64,000 nucleotides of DNA from Pseudomonas silvicola (GTDB lineage Bacteria; Pseudomonadota; Gammaproteobacteria; Pseudomonadales; Pseudomonadaceae). The translations under genes and the position numbers were made by a program. The notes beneath the pieces are model-generated. The model saw only the letters and a list, made by a program, of their open reading frames with translations, was not told where the DNA came from and did no database searches. Every line of letters begins with the position of its first letter. Within the stretch, counting starts at the first letter, position 1. The DNA lies in the NCBI RefSeq assembly GCF_026651855.1, contig NZ_CP093280.1, positions 412,001 to 476,000 on the forward strand. The letters are read 5' to 3'. Shown one piece after another: positions 28,589-37,300 of the stretch.

Positions 28589-29130
28589 AGCAACTGATTG
28601 GCCTGGGCCTGTTACTGGCCGGCCTGCTGTACCCCTTCGCGGTGTATTTCGGCATGGAGCACTTCGCCCCCTGGCAATTCGGGCTGCTGCTGGGTTGCCT
28701 GTGGCTAGGCCGCGCCCTGACCGGCGAACGCCGGGCGGCGAACCTGTGGGTGGCGGTTGCGGCCATCGGCTTCTGCCTGCTGCTGGCGGCGTTCGACAAC
28801 CCGCGCCTGTTGCGCTGGTACCCGGTGTTGATCAGCGCCTGCCTGCTGGCACTGTTCAGCCTCAGCCTGCGCTACGGCATGCCGGTGGCCGAGCGCCTGG
28901 CACGGCTGCGCGAACCAGAGCTGCCACCAGTGGCTGTCGCCTATACCCGCAAGGTAACCCAGGCCTGGAGCCTGTTTTTCCTGGCCAACGGCCTGATGGC
29001 CGCGGCGCTGACCCTCTGGGCACCGCTGAGCTGGTGGACACTGTACAACGGCCTGCTCGCCTACGGCCTGATGGGCCTGCTGTTTGCCGCCGAGTGGCTG
29101 ATTCGACAACGCGTGAGAGGCCGTGCATGA
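28585..29130 (+). CDS. Small multi-pass membrane protein of the APE cluster
   Basis: 181 aa with about five hydrophobic helices (LGLLLAGLLYPFAVYFG, LWVAVAAIGFCLLLAAF and others). It contains the conserved family stretch AYTRKVTQAWSLFFLANG. It belongs to the COG4648-like family regularly found between ACPs and the ligase in APE clusters (ApeG position). No catalytic motif is apparent, and its role is unknown. It is joined by ATGA overlaps at both ends. Confidence 0.78.
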   Translation: MKQLIGLGLLLAGLLYPFAVYFGMEHFAPWQFGLLLGCLWLGRALTGERRAANLWVAVAAIGFCLLLAAFDNPRLLRWYPVLISACLLALFSLSLRYGMPVAERLARLREPELPPVAVAYTRKVTQAWSLFFLANGLMAAALTLWAPLSWWTLYNGLLAYGLMGLLFAAEWLIRQRVRGRA

Positions 29131-30800
29131 ACTGGATTCCCCTTGAGCACCTGCTGCTCGAGCAAGGCCCGAACCGCCAAGTGACCTTTGCCCCGGCGCT
29201 CGACCGCCAGCAACTGCGCGGCCAAGCGCTGGCCCTGGCCGCAGGCCTGCAGGCCAGGGGCGTCAAGCGCGTGGCCATTTACCTGGAAGATGCCGGCGAG
29301 CTGGCCATCGCTTTGCTCGGTGCCTGGCGCGCAGGCGCCAGTGTACTGCTGCCTGCAGACCTGCAACCCCAGACGCGACAACGCTGGGCTGCTGACGTCG
29401 ACTTATGGATAACCGACGCCGAAGCACCCTTGGCTGAGCTATACGCCGATCCATTGCCGGGCACCGCCCTGGATCTGGACCTGACCCGTCTGAGCCTGTG
29501 TACCTCCGGCTCCAGCGGTGCGCCCAAGCGTATCGACAAGACCCTGCGCCAGCTTGCCAATGAAGTGCAGGCCCTGGAAACCTTGTGGTCTGCCGACCTG
29601 GGCGACGCCTGCATGATCGGCAGCGTCGCTACCCAGCACATCTATGGCCTGCTGTTTCGCGTGCTGTGGCCGTTGTGTGCCGGGCGGCCATTCCTGCGCC
29701 GGCAATTGCCGTTCACCGAAGACCTGCAGCGCCATAGCCGCGAGCATGGCGAATTTGCCTGGGTGACCAGCCCGGCGTTGCTCAAGCGCATGGGTGACAA
29801 CCTCGACTGGGCCGCCATGAGCGCGGTCAAGCGCGTGTTCTCTTCCGGCGGCGCGCTGCCGGAGCAGGCCGCCAGTCAGTTGGCCGAGCGCATCGGCCAG
29901 CGCCCCACCGAAATCCTCGGCAGTTCGGAAACCGGTGGCATCGCCTGGCGCCAGCGCGACAGCCTGTGGCAGGCGTTCGCCGACATTCGCCTGAGCCAGA
30001 ACACCGAAGGCGCCCTGTGCATCGAGTCGCCTTACCTGCCGGCCGGCCATGTGGAACACACCGCCGACGCCGCCGAATTTGCCAACGATGGCCGTTTCAC
30101 CCTGCTGGGCCGCCTGGACCGCATCGTCAAACTGGAAGAAAAACGCGTCTCCCTGCCCATGCTGGAACAGGCGCTGCTGGAACACCCCTGGGTGCAGGAC
30201 GTGCGCCTGGGCGTGGTCCAGGGCGCCCGCGCCAGCCTGGGCGCCCTGCTGGCCCTGAGCGATGAAGGCCTGGCTGCCCTGCAGACCGGCGGCCGGCGCG
30301 CCCTCACCGAACAACTGCGCCAGCACCTGAGCGGCCACTGCGAAGCGCTGGCCCTGCCGCGACGCTGGCGCCTGCTGCGCCAACTGCCCTTCAATAGCCA
30401 GGGCAAGCTGCCCCAAGCCCAGGTGGAAAGCCTGCTGCAAGCACCGCGGCCCAAGGTCCCGGAGATTGTCAGTCAAGGCCAGGAAGGCGATGAGTGGCAC
30501 CTGCAACTGACCGTCCCGGTGGACCTGGCCTTCTTCAGCGGCCACTTCCCCACCGCGCCGGTGCTGCCAGGCGTGGTCCAGGTGGACTGGGCCTTGGCCC
30601 TGGGCCAGCAAGCCCTGCCACTGCCGCCCCGCTTCGCGGGCATGGAGGTGCTGAAGTTCCAGCAACTGGTGCGCCCCGGCGACCCACTGGCGCTGACCCT
30701 GCGCTTCGACGCCGAGCGCGGCAAGTTGCACTTCGCCTACCGTCACAACGGCAAGCCCTGCTCCAGCGGGCGCATTCTGCTGGAGCCTGACCATGCATAA
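29127..30800 (+). CDS. Acyl/aryl-CoA (ACP) ligase fused to a hot-dog dehydratase
   Basis: 557 aa in two parts. Residues 1 to about 450 form an AMP-dependent ligase, with the P-loop-like [14 protein letters not shown] near 121, the [10 protein letters not shown] motif near 262 and [16 protein letters not shown] near 328. Residues about 455-557 form a FabZ/ApeI-like hot-dog domain with [14 protein letters not shown] (H473). In the E. coli-type cluster I recall these as separate proteins (ApeH and ApeI); here one frame carries both. The ligase would activate the aryl starter from the ammonia-lyase, and the dehydratase would act on 3-hydroxyacyl-ACP together with the second dehydratase (42079). 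Start ATG at the ATGA overlap. Confidence 0.88.
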   Translation: MNWIPLEHLLLEQGPNRQVTFAPALDRQQLRGQALALAAGLQARGVKRVAIYLEDAGELAIALLGAWRAGASVLLPADLQPQTRQRWAADVDLWITDAEAPLAELYADPLPGTALDLDLTRLSLCTSGSSGAPKRIDKTLRQLANEVQALETLWSADLGDACMIGSVATQHIYGLLFRVLWPLCAGRPFLRRQLPFTEDLQRHSREHGEFAWVTSPALLKRMGDNLDWAAMSAVKRVFSSGGALPEQAASQLAERIGQRPTEILGSSETGGIAWRQRDSLWQAFADIRLSQNTEGALCIESPYLPAGHVEHTADAAEFANDGRFTLLGRLDRIVKLEEKRVSLPMLEQALLEHPWVQDVRLGVVQGARASLGALLALSDEGLAALQTGGRRALTEQLRQHLSGHCEALALPRRWRLLRQLPFNSQGKLPQAQVESLLQAPRPKVPEIVSQGQEGDEWHLQLTVPVDLAFFSGHFPTAPVLPGVVQVDWALALGQQALPLPPRFAGMEVLKFQQLVRPGDPLALTLRFDAERGKLHFAYRHNGKPCSSGRILLEPDHA

Positions 30801-31527
30801 GCCTTGCGCCGTGATCCCGGTGTACAACCATGAGCTGGCAGTGCCCGCGGTCGTCGCCGAACTGCTCGACGCCGGCCTGCCCTGCGTGCTGGTGGACGAT
30901 GCCAGCGGCCCGGCCTGCGCAACCGTGCTGCAACAACTCGCCTGCACCGAACAGGTGTGGCTGGTGCGCCTGCCGGTCAACCAGGGCAAGGGCGGCGCGG
31001 TCATGGCCGGTTTGCGCGAAGCCGCGCGGCTGGGCTTCAGCCACGCCCTGCAAGTGGATGCCGACGGCCAGCACGACCTGCAGGACATCGCCCGCTTCAT
31101 CGGCGAGTCTCGCGAACATCCTCAGGCGCTGGTATGCGGCTACCCGCGGTACGACGCCAGCGTGCCCAAGGGTCGTCTGTATGCCCGATACCTCACCCAT
31201 GTATGGGTGTGGATCAACAGTCTGTCGCTGCGCATTCCCGACTCCATGTGTGGCTTTCGCGTGTACCCGCTGCCCGCGACGCTGGGGTTGATCAACCGCG
31301 TGCAACTGGGCCGGCGCATGGATTTCGACCCGGAAATCCTGGTACGCCTGGCCTGGCAGAACCAGCCCATGCAATGGCTGCCCACCAAGGTGCATTACCC
31401 TCAGGACGGCCTGTCGCATTTTCGCCTGTTCCATGACAACGCACTGATCTCCAAGATGCACGCCAAGCTGTTCTTCGGCATGCTGCTGCGCCTGCCATTG
31501 ATTCTCTGGCGCCGGTGGTTGCCGTGA
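30793..31527 (+). CDS. Family 2 glycosyltransferase
   Basis: 244 aa GT2 with a GT-A fold. The N-terminal nucleotide-sugar-binding AVIPVYNHE and LVDDASG, and the metal-binding VDADGQHD (D89, D91), are present. No signal peptide or multiple membrane segments are seen, although the C-terminus (about 225-240) is hydrophobic. DPM1-like sequence suggests transfer onto a lipid acceptor, possibly building the sugar linker that anchors the aryl polyene (inference). It is followed by an overlapping acyltransferase gene; in some APE clusters I recall the two as a single fused protein. Confidence 0.85.
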   Translation: MHKPCAVIPVYNHELAVPAVVAELLDAGLPCVLVDDASGPACATVLQQLACTEQVWLVRLPVNQGKGGAVMAGLREAARLGFSHALQVDADGQHDLQDIARFIGESREHPQALVCGYPRYDASVPKGRLYARYLTHVWVWINSLSLRIPDSMCGFRVYPLPATLGLINRVQLGRRMDFDPEILVRLAWQNQPMQWLPTKVHYPQDGLSHFRLFHDNALISKMHAKLFFGMLLRLPLILWRRWLP

Positions 31528-32459
31528 GCGACCGCCAGCACTGGGCCGCCCATCAGGAGCGCGGCAGCTTCTGGCTGATGAAGCTCACCGCCTTTGGTGT
31601 GAAGGTACTGGGCCGGCGCCTGCTGAGCCCGATCCTGTACGGCATCGTGTTCTATTTCTTCCTGTTCGGCCGCCAAGCCCGTCGCAGCGCCTGGCAGTAC
31701 CAGCAACGCCTGGCCACCTGGTCGGCGCAACCGCGCCTCCAGCCTGGGCACTGGCGGGTGTTCCGCCAGTTCATGGCCTTCGCCGACTCGCTGCTGGACA
31801 AGCTCGACATATGGAACGGCAAGCTGGCCATCGACCAGATCGAAATCGTCGATCCGGCCCTGCTGCGCACCCAACTGCGCGGCAGCCGTGGGCAGATGCT
31901 GGTGGGCGCGCATCTGGGGAACCTGGAAGTGTGCCGGGCCCTGGCCGAGCTGGGCGAGCAGGTAACCATGAACGTGCTGGTGCACACCAAGCATGCCGAA
32001 CGCTTCAACCGCCTGCTGGGCGAGGCCGGCGCCAGCCACCTGCGGCTGATCCAGGTCAGCGAACTGGACCCGGCCATCATGCTGCAACTGAGCCAGCGCC
32101 TGGACCGTGGCGAGTGGCTGGCCATCGCAGGCGACCGCGTACCGTTGCATGGCGGCCGCCATGTACGGGTGGACTTTCTCGGCCACCCGGCCGCGTTCCC
32201 GCAAGGGCCATGGCTGCTGGCCGGGCTGCTCAAATGCCAGACCAACCTGCTGTTCTGCCTGAAGAGCAACGGCCGCTACCGGGTGGTCCTGGAGCCCTTC
32301 GCCGAGGCCATTCAATGGCGGCGCAGCGAGCGCGACCAGGTCATTGCCCACTGGGCCGGCCGTTACGCCGAGCGCCTGGGCCATTACTGCCTGCAGGCGC
32401 CGCTGCAATGGTTCAATTTCTACCCTTTCTGGAAGACCGATGACGACTCCACTGCTTGA
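31524..32459 (+). CDS. LpxL/HtrB-family acyltransferase
   Basis: 311 aa. I chose the GTG at 31524 because it overlaps the previous stop (GTGA). A membrane segment near 25-45 (LLSPILYGIVFYFFLFG) anchors it to the inner membrane. The catalytic HX4(D/E) motif is visible as AHLGNLE (H130, E135), and GDRVPLHGGRHVRVDFLG lies near 207. Members acylate lipid A-like sugars. Paired with the glycosyltransferase it probably makes the lipid anchor of the pigment. It overlaps the ammonia-lyase gene by 20 bases. Confidence 0.85.
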   Translation: MSDRQHWAAHQERGSFWLMKLTAFGVKVLGRRLLSPILYGIVFYFFLFGRQARRSAWQYQQRLATWSAQPRLQPGHWRVFRQFMAFADSLLDKLDIWNGKLAIDQIEIVDPALLRTQLRGSRGQMLVGAHLGNLEVCRALAELGEQVTMNVLVHTKHAERFNRLLGEAGASHLRLIQVSELDPAIMLQLSQRLDRGEWLAIAGDRVPLHGGRHVRVDFLGHPAAFPQGPWLLAGLLKCQTNLLFCLKSNGRYRVVLEPFAEAIQWRRSERDQVIAHWAGRYAERLGHYCLQAPLQWFNFYPFWKTDDDSTA

Positions 32460-33984
32460 GCCGGTAACCTTTGGCGAACACCCCCTGAGCATCGAAGCGC
32501 TGCTGGCCGTGGCCAACCGCCAGGTGCCCAGCCGCCTGCAGGACGATGCCGCCTACCGCGAACGCATCGCCAATGGCGCGCGTTTTCTCGACTCGCTGCT
32601 GGACAAGGAAGGCGTCATCTATGGCGTGACCACCGGTTACGGTGACTCCTGCGTGGTGGCCGTGCCGCTGGAGCATGTGGAGGCGTTGCCGCGCCACCTG
32701 TATACCTTCCATGGCTGCGGCCTGGGCAAGCTGCTGGGGCCACAGGCTACCCGCGCCGTGTTGGCCGCCCGACTGCAGTCGCTGTGCCACGGCGTGTCCG
32801 GGGTGCGTATCGAACTGCTGGAGCGCCTGCATGCCTTCCTTGAGCACGACGTGCTGCCGCTCATCCCCGAAGAAGGCTCGGTGGGCGCCAGCGGCGACCT
32901 GACTCCTCTGTCGTACGTGGCCGCCACCCTGTGTGGTGAACGCGAGGTGCTGTGGCGTGGCGAGCGCCACACTGCCCTGGCGGTACACCGCGAGCTGGGC
33001 TGGGAGCCGCTGGTGCTGCGGCCCAAGGAAGCCCTGGCACTGATGAACGGTACGGCGGTGATGACCGGCCTGGCGTGCCTGGCCTACGCCCGTGCCGACT
33101 ACCTGCTGAAACTGGCGACGCGCATCACGGCCCTCAACGTGGTGGCGCTGCAAGGTAACCCCGAGCACTTCGACGAGCGCCTGTTCGCCGCCAAGCCGCA
33201 CCCAGGGCAGGTACAGGTGGCCGCATGGCTGCGCCAGGACCTGGCCATCGACGCCCCCACCGCGCCGCTGCACCGCCTGCAGGACCGCTACTCCCTGCGC
33301 TGCGCCCCCCACGTGCTGGGCGTTCTGGCCGACAGCCTGGGCTGGTTGCGCGGTTTCATCGAGACCGAACTCAACAGCGCCAACGACAACCCGATCATCG
33401 ACGCCGAAGCCGAACGGGTGCTGCATGGCGGACATTTCTACGGTGGCCACATCGCTTTCGCCATGGACAGCCTGAAGAACCTGGTGGCCAACGTCGCCGA
33501 CCTGCTGGACCGCCAACTGGCACTGCTGGTGGACACCCGCTACAACCACGGCCTGCCCAGCAACCTGTCCGGCGCCAGCGCCGAGCGGGCCATGCTCAAC
33601 CATGGCTTCAAGGCCGTGCAGATCGGCGCCAGCGCCTGGACCGCCGAGGCCCTCAAGAACACCATGCCCGCCAGCGTGTTCTCGCGTTCCACCGAATGCC
33701 ACAACCAGGACAAGGTGAGCATGGGCACCATCGCCGCCCGTGACGCCCTGCGCGTGCTGGAACTGACCGAACAAGTGGCCGCCGCCACCCTGCTGGCCGC
33801 CCAGCAAGGCGTGTGGTTGCGCGGCCGGGCCACGGATGCCCGCCCACTACCGCCCGCCCTGGCCGCCATGCACCGGCAACTGGCTGAAGACTTCCCGCCG
33901 GTCATCGAAGACCGTGCCCTGGAAGGCGAACTGCGCCTGTGCCTGACCCGCATCACCGACCAACACTGGAGGCTGCATGCGTAG
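32440..33984 (+). CDS. Aromatic amino acid ammonia-lyase (HAL/TAL/PAL family)
   Basis: 514 aa. The MIO prosthetic group forms from A150-S151-G152 in GSVGASGDLTPLSY. Catalytic Y61 lies in VIYGVTTGYGD, and FNSANDNP-type residues (NSANDNPIID) and the HNQDKVSMGT segment are present. The substrate-selectivity pair is F90-H91, where HutH has Ser-His and Rhodobacter TAL has His-Leu, so it is not a canonical HutH. No hut genes are nearby. In this cluster it most likely deaminates tyrosine to 4-coumarate as the aryl starter; histidine or phenylalanine remain possible. The start ATG overlaps the acyltransferase 3' end. Confidence 0.88.
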   Translation: MTTPLLEPVTFGEHPLSIEALLAVANRQVPSRLQDDAAYRERIANGARFLDSLLDKEGVIYGVTTGYGDSCVVAVPLEHVEALPRHLYTFHGCGLGKLLGPQATRAVLAARLQSLCHGVSGVRIELLERLHAFLEHDVLPLIPEEGSVGASGDLTPLSYVAATLCGEREVLWRGERHTALAVHRELGWEPLVLRPKEALALMNGTAVMTGLACLAYARADYLLKLATRITALNVVALQGNPEHFDERLFAAKPHPGQVQVAAWLRQDLAIDAPTAPLHRLQDRYSLRCAPHVLGVLADSLGWLRGFIETELNSANDNPIIDAEAERVLHGGHFYGGHIAFAMDSLKNLVANVADLLDRQLALLVDTRYNHGLPSNLSGASAERAMLNHGFKAVQIGASAWTAEALKNTMPASVFSRSTECHNQDKVSMGTIAARDALRVLELTEQVAAATLLAAQQGVWLRGRATDARPLPPALAAMHRQLAEDFPPVIEDRALEGELRLCLTRITDQHWRLHA

Positions 33985-34411
33985 TCAAGGTGCACTGCAC
34001 GCCGACACCGAGATACTGGTGCCGTTCTTCGACGTCGATACCATGCACGTGGTGTGGCACGGCCACTACGTGAAGTACCTGGAAGTGGCCCGTTGCACGC
34101 TGCTGGACCAGCTCGGCCACACCTACAACCACATGCTCGAATCCGGCTACGCCTGGCCGGTCATCGACCTGCAACTGCGTTACGTGCGCGGCGCCGTGTT
34201 CGGCCAGCGTCTGAACGTGCGCGCCAGCCTGGTGGAGTGGGAGAACCGCCTGAAGATCAATTACCTCATCAGCGATGCAGCCACCGGTGAACGCCTGACC
34301 CGCGCCAGCACCGTGCAGGTGGCCGTGGACATCACCACCCGCGAAATGCAGCTGGCCTCGCCGAAGGTGTTCATCGACGCCGTGCAGAGGTGCCTGCCAT
34401 GCGCCGACTGA
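33977..34411 (+). CDS. Hot-dog thioesterase (4-hydroxybenzoyl-CoA thioesterase-like) of the APE cluster
   Basis: 144 aa. The N-terminal FDVDTMHVVWHGHYVKYLE matches the 4HBT active-site helix (catalytic Asp near 21). It is probably cytoplasmic, since it has no signal peptide. In the ApeK position it could release or proofread polyene or starter thioesters. It overlaps neighbours at both ends (8 and 13 bases). Confidence 0.84.
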   Translation: MRSQGALHADTEILVPFFDVDTMHVVWHGHYVKYLEVARCTLLDQLGHTYNHMLESGYAWPVIDLQLRYVRGAVFGQRLNVRASLVEWENRLKINYLISDAATGERLTRASTVQVAVDITTREMQLASPKVFIDAVQRCLPCAD

Positions 34412-34992
34412 TCCAGACCCTGGCGCTGATGCTGGTGGCCCTGCATGCCCAGGCGTTCGACCTGCACGAACTGAGCACGCAGATGGCCAAGCCCGCTGTT
34501 GTACGCGGCCCGTTCGTCCAGGAAAAACACCTGCGCGCCCTGCCCATGCCGCTCACCAGCCAGGGCAATTTCGTCCTCGCCCGCGACTTCGGCCTGCTGT
34601 GGCTGCTCAAGACACCGCTGCAACAGGACTACCGCATCAGCCCCAAAGGCATTGCCCGCCGCGACGCCCTGGGCTGGCAAATGCTGCCTGAGCGCAACGC
34701 CGGCAGTGAGCAGAACCGCCTGTTCTTCGCCGTGCTGCAAGGCGATACCAGTGCCCTGGAGCGTGACTTCGAGCTGCAACTGAGCGGCGACAGTCAGCAT
34801 TGGCAATTGGCGCTGACGCCGCGTTCGCTTTTGCTCAAGCAGATCTTCACGCAGATCCGCATCAGCGGCGGGCCGTACGTGGAGCGCATCGAACTGAGCG
34901 AGACCCAGGGTGACAGCACCGTGCTGCGCATGCCCCAGAGCACCAGCGCCATGACCCTGACCGACGCGGAGCGCAAAGATTTTGTTCAATGA
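34399..34992 (+). CDS. LolA-like periplasmic lipoprotein/lipid carrier of the APE cluster
   Basis: About 197 aa. The signal peptide MRRLIQTLALMLVALHAQA ends near residue 19. The mature part resembles LolA (GPFVQEKHLRALPMPLTSQG, then a YRISPKG segment), a half-barrel that binds acyl chains. In APE clusters this protein (ApeL-like) probably ferries the lipidated pigment across the periplasm. The ATG at 34399 is preferred over a GTG at 34390 because it directly opens the signal peptide. Confidence 0.83.
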   Translation: MRRLIQTLALMLVALHAQAFDLHELSTQMAKPAVVRGPFVQEKHLRALPMPLTSQGNFVLARDFGLLWLLKTPLQQDYRISPKGIARRDALGWQMLPERNAGSEQNRLFFAVLQGDTSALERDFELQLSGDSQHWQLALTPRSLLLKQIFTQIRISGGPYVERIELSETQGDSTVLRMPQSTSAMTLTDAERKDFVQ

Positions 34993-37300
34993 ACGGCAAC
35001 TGCCGCGCCTGTTCCTGCTGGTACTGCTGGCGGTAGTCGCGCTGGCGGCCTGGCAGTGGCACGGCCCCTCGCCGCTATCGGCCAACCTCATGGAACTGGT
35101 GCCCGGCGGCGCTCCGGATGCCCTGGAACAACAGGCCGAACAGCGCATGCAGGAGCCGCTGAACCGCGAGTTGCTGGTGCTGGTGGGCCATGAAGACAAG
35201 CAGCAGGCTATCGCCCTGGCCCAGTCCCTGGCCAGCAAGTGGCAAGCCAGCGGGCTGTTCGAAAAAGTGCAATGGAACCTGCAGGCCGACCTGCCTGCGC
35301 TGCGCGAGCAACTGCTGCAAGGGCGCCTGTCGATGCTCGGCAACGCCGACCGTGAACAACTGGTCAGCCACCCTGACGACTTTATCCAGCAACGCCTGCG
35401 CAGCCTGTTCGACCCCTTCGCCGGTTTCAGCCTGGTGGCCAGCCAGGACGATTGGCTGGGCCTGACGGCACGCATCCAGAACAGCCAGCCGCACCACGGT
35501 AGTGTGCAACTGGACATCGGCAGCGGCGCGCTGCTGGCCGAGGCCGATGGCAAGCACTGGGTGCTGCTGCGTGCCCGCACCCTGGGTGATGCCTTCGACA
35601 TGACCCTGCCGCTGAAGGTCGACGACCTGCTGAGCGCCGCCCGCACCCAGGCCGCCACGGCCAACGGCCAATTGCTGGCCGCCAGCGGTCTGCTCTACGC
35701 CGCCAACGGCCAGCGCCAGGCCTCGCGGGAAATCGCCTGGGTGGGTGGCGGGGCCACGGTCGGTATTCTGCTGTTGCTGCTGCTGGCATTCCGACGCTGG
35801 CGGGTGCTGCTGGCCTTTGTGCCAGTACTGGTGGGCATGCTGTTTGGTACCACCGCCTGTATTGCCCTGTTTGGCCACCTGCACGTGATGACCCTGGTGC
35901 TGGGCTCCAGCCTCATCGGTGTGGCCGTGGACTACCCGCTGCACTACCTGTCCAAAGCGTGGAGCCTGCGCCCCTGGCGCAGCTGGCCGGCGCTGCGCAT
36001 CACCCTGCCCGGCCTAAGCCTGAGCCTGGCCACCAGTTGCATCGGTTACCTGGCCCTGGCGGCCACCCCGTTCCCGGCGCTGACCCAGATCGCCGCGTTT
36101 TCCGCCGCCGGCCTGGTGGGCGCCTACCTGACCGCCGTGTGCCTGCTGCCGGCATTGCTCAAGGGCGTGGACCTGCAGCCCGCCCAATGGCCGCTGGCGT
36201 TGGCCCAACGCCTGGTAAACCTGCGCCAGGCCTTGCTGGCCCGCGTTGCCAGCCCCTGGTTGCTGGGCCTGCTGCTGGCATTCTGCGCAGGCGGCCTGTG
36301 GCAACTGACGGTCAAGAACGACATTCGCCAGTGGGTCGGCGCACCGCCGCGGCTGCTGGAAGAAGCCCAGGCCGTGGCGCGGATCACCGGTTACCAACCC
36401 ACCAGCCAATTTTTCCTGGTGCAGGGCGCCGACGCCCAGCAGTTGCTGGCGCGCGAAGAAGCCCTGGACGCGCGCCTGGACGCGCTGGTGTCGATGAACA
36501 AGTTGCAGGGCTACCTGGGGCTGAGCCAGTTGCTCAACACGCCGGCCGAGCAACAGCAATTGCGCGACGCCCTCGGCCGGTTGCCCGAACACTGGCAGCC
36601 GCTATTGGCCCTTGGCGTACCGCAAGCCGCCTTGCGCGCGGAACTGGACCATCTGCAGGCGCTGCCTGATCAGAGCATCGACCAGGCGCTGGAAGGCCCG
36701 ATCAGCGAGCCATGGCGGCCGCTGTGGCTGGGCGCCAACCCCCATGGCGTGGCGGCCATGGTCAGCCTGCAAGGGCTGACCAACAGCACCTTGCTGCAGG
36801 TGGTGGCCCAGGACCTGCCCGGGGTGAAGCTGGTAGACCGTCTGGGCGCGTTGAATCAGGTATTCGCCGCTACCCAGGTCAGTGCAGCCGAGCTGAAGCT
36901 GTTGTCCTGCGTGCTGATCGTGCTGCTGTTGGTGCTGCCGTTCGGCCTGCGCGGGGCCTTGCGCATTGTCGCACTGCCGTTGCTGGCGGCCCTGTGCAGT
37001 CTGGCAAGCCTGGGCTGGCTGGGGCAACCGCTGACGTTGTTCAGCCTGTTCGGCCTGCTGCTGGTCACGGCCATCAGCGTCGACTACGCCATCCTCATGC
37101 GTGAGCGCATCGGCGGTACCGCCGTGAGCCTGCTGGGTACGCTGCTGGCCGCCGCCACCACCTGGCTGTCGTTCGGCCTGCTGGCGGTGTCCAGTACGCC
37201 GGCGGTGAGCAACTTCGGCCTGTCGGTAAGCCTGGGGCTGGGGTTCAGCTTCCTGCTGGCGCCCTGGGCCGGCAGCCACGCCAAGGAGGCTCAGGCATGA
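34982..37300 (+). CDS. MMPL/RND-family exporter of the APE cluster
   Basis: 772 aa. The likely start is TTG 34982, with a GGAG motif upstream; it overlaps the previous gene by 11 bases. Two repeated halves are visible, each an N-terminal membrane segment, a periplasmic loop of about 200 residues, and a bundle of five segments (about 250-400 and 640-765), typical of MMPL transporters. SSLIGVAVDYPLHYLSK and TAISVDYAILMRERIGG carry the proton-relay Asp region (GVAVDY, ISVDY). It probably moves the polyene lipid from the inner membrane to the LolA-like carrier. The C-terminus overlaps the next start (ATGA). Confidence 0.87.
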   Translation: MFNERQLPRLFLLVLLAVVALAAWQWHGPSPLSANLMELVPGGAPDALEQQAEQRMQEPLNRELLVLVGHEDKQQAIALAQSLASKWQASGLFEKVQWNLQADLPALREQLLQGRLSMLGNADREQLVSHPDDFIQQRLRSLFDPFAGFSLVASQDDWLGLTARIQNSQPHHGSVQLDIGSGALLAEADGKHWVLLRARTLGDAFDMTLPLKVDDLLSAARTQAATANGQLLAASGLLYAANGQRQASREIAWVGGGATVGILLLLLLAFRRWRVLLAFVPVLVGMLFGTTACIALFGHLHVMTLVLGSSLIGVAVDYPLHYLSKAWSLRPWRSWPALRITLPGLSLSLATSCIGYLALAATPFPALTQIAAFSAAGLVGAYLTAVCLLPALLKGVDLQPAQWPLALAQRLVNLRQALLARVASPWLLGLLLAFCAGGLWQLTVKNDIRQWVGAPPRLLEEAQAVARITGYQPTSQFFLVQGADAQQLLAREEALDARLDALVSMNKLQGYLGLSQLLNTPAEQQQLRDALGRLPEHWQPLLALGVPQAALRAELDHLQALPDQSIDQALEGPISEPWRPLWLGANPHGVAAMVSLQGLTNSTLLQVVAQDLPGVKLVDRLGALNQVFAATQVSAAELKLLSCVLIVLLLVLPFGLRGALRIVALPLLAALCSLASLGWLGQPLTLFSLFGLLLVTAISVDYAILMRERIGGTAVSLLGTLLAAATTWLSFGLLAVSSTPAVSNFGLSVSLGLGFSFLLAPWAGSHAKEAQA

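Noticed and set aside
32440-33984. Histidine degradation gene hutH
   Set aside because: The MIO enzyme family matches, but the selectivity residues differ from HutH and there are no hutU, hutI or hutG genes near it; the pigment context explains it better.
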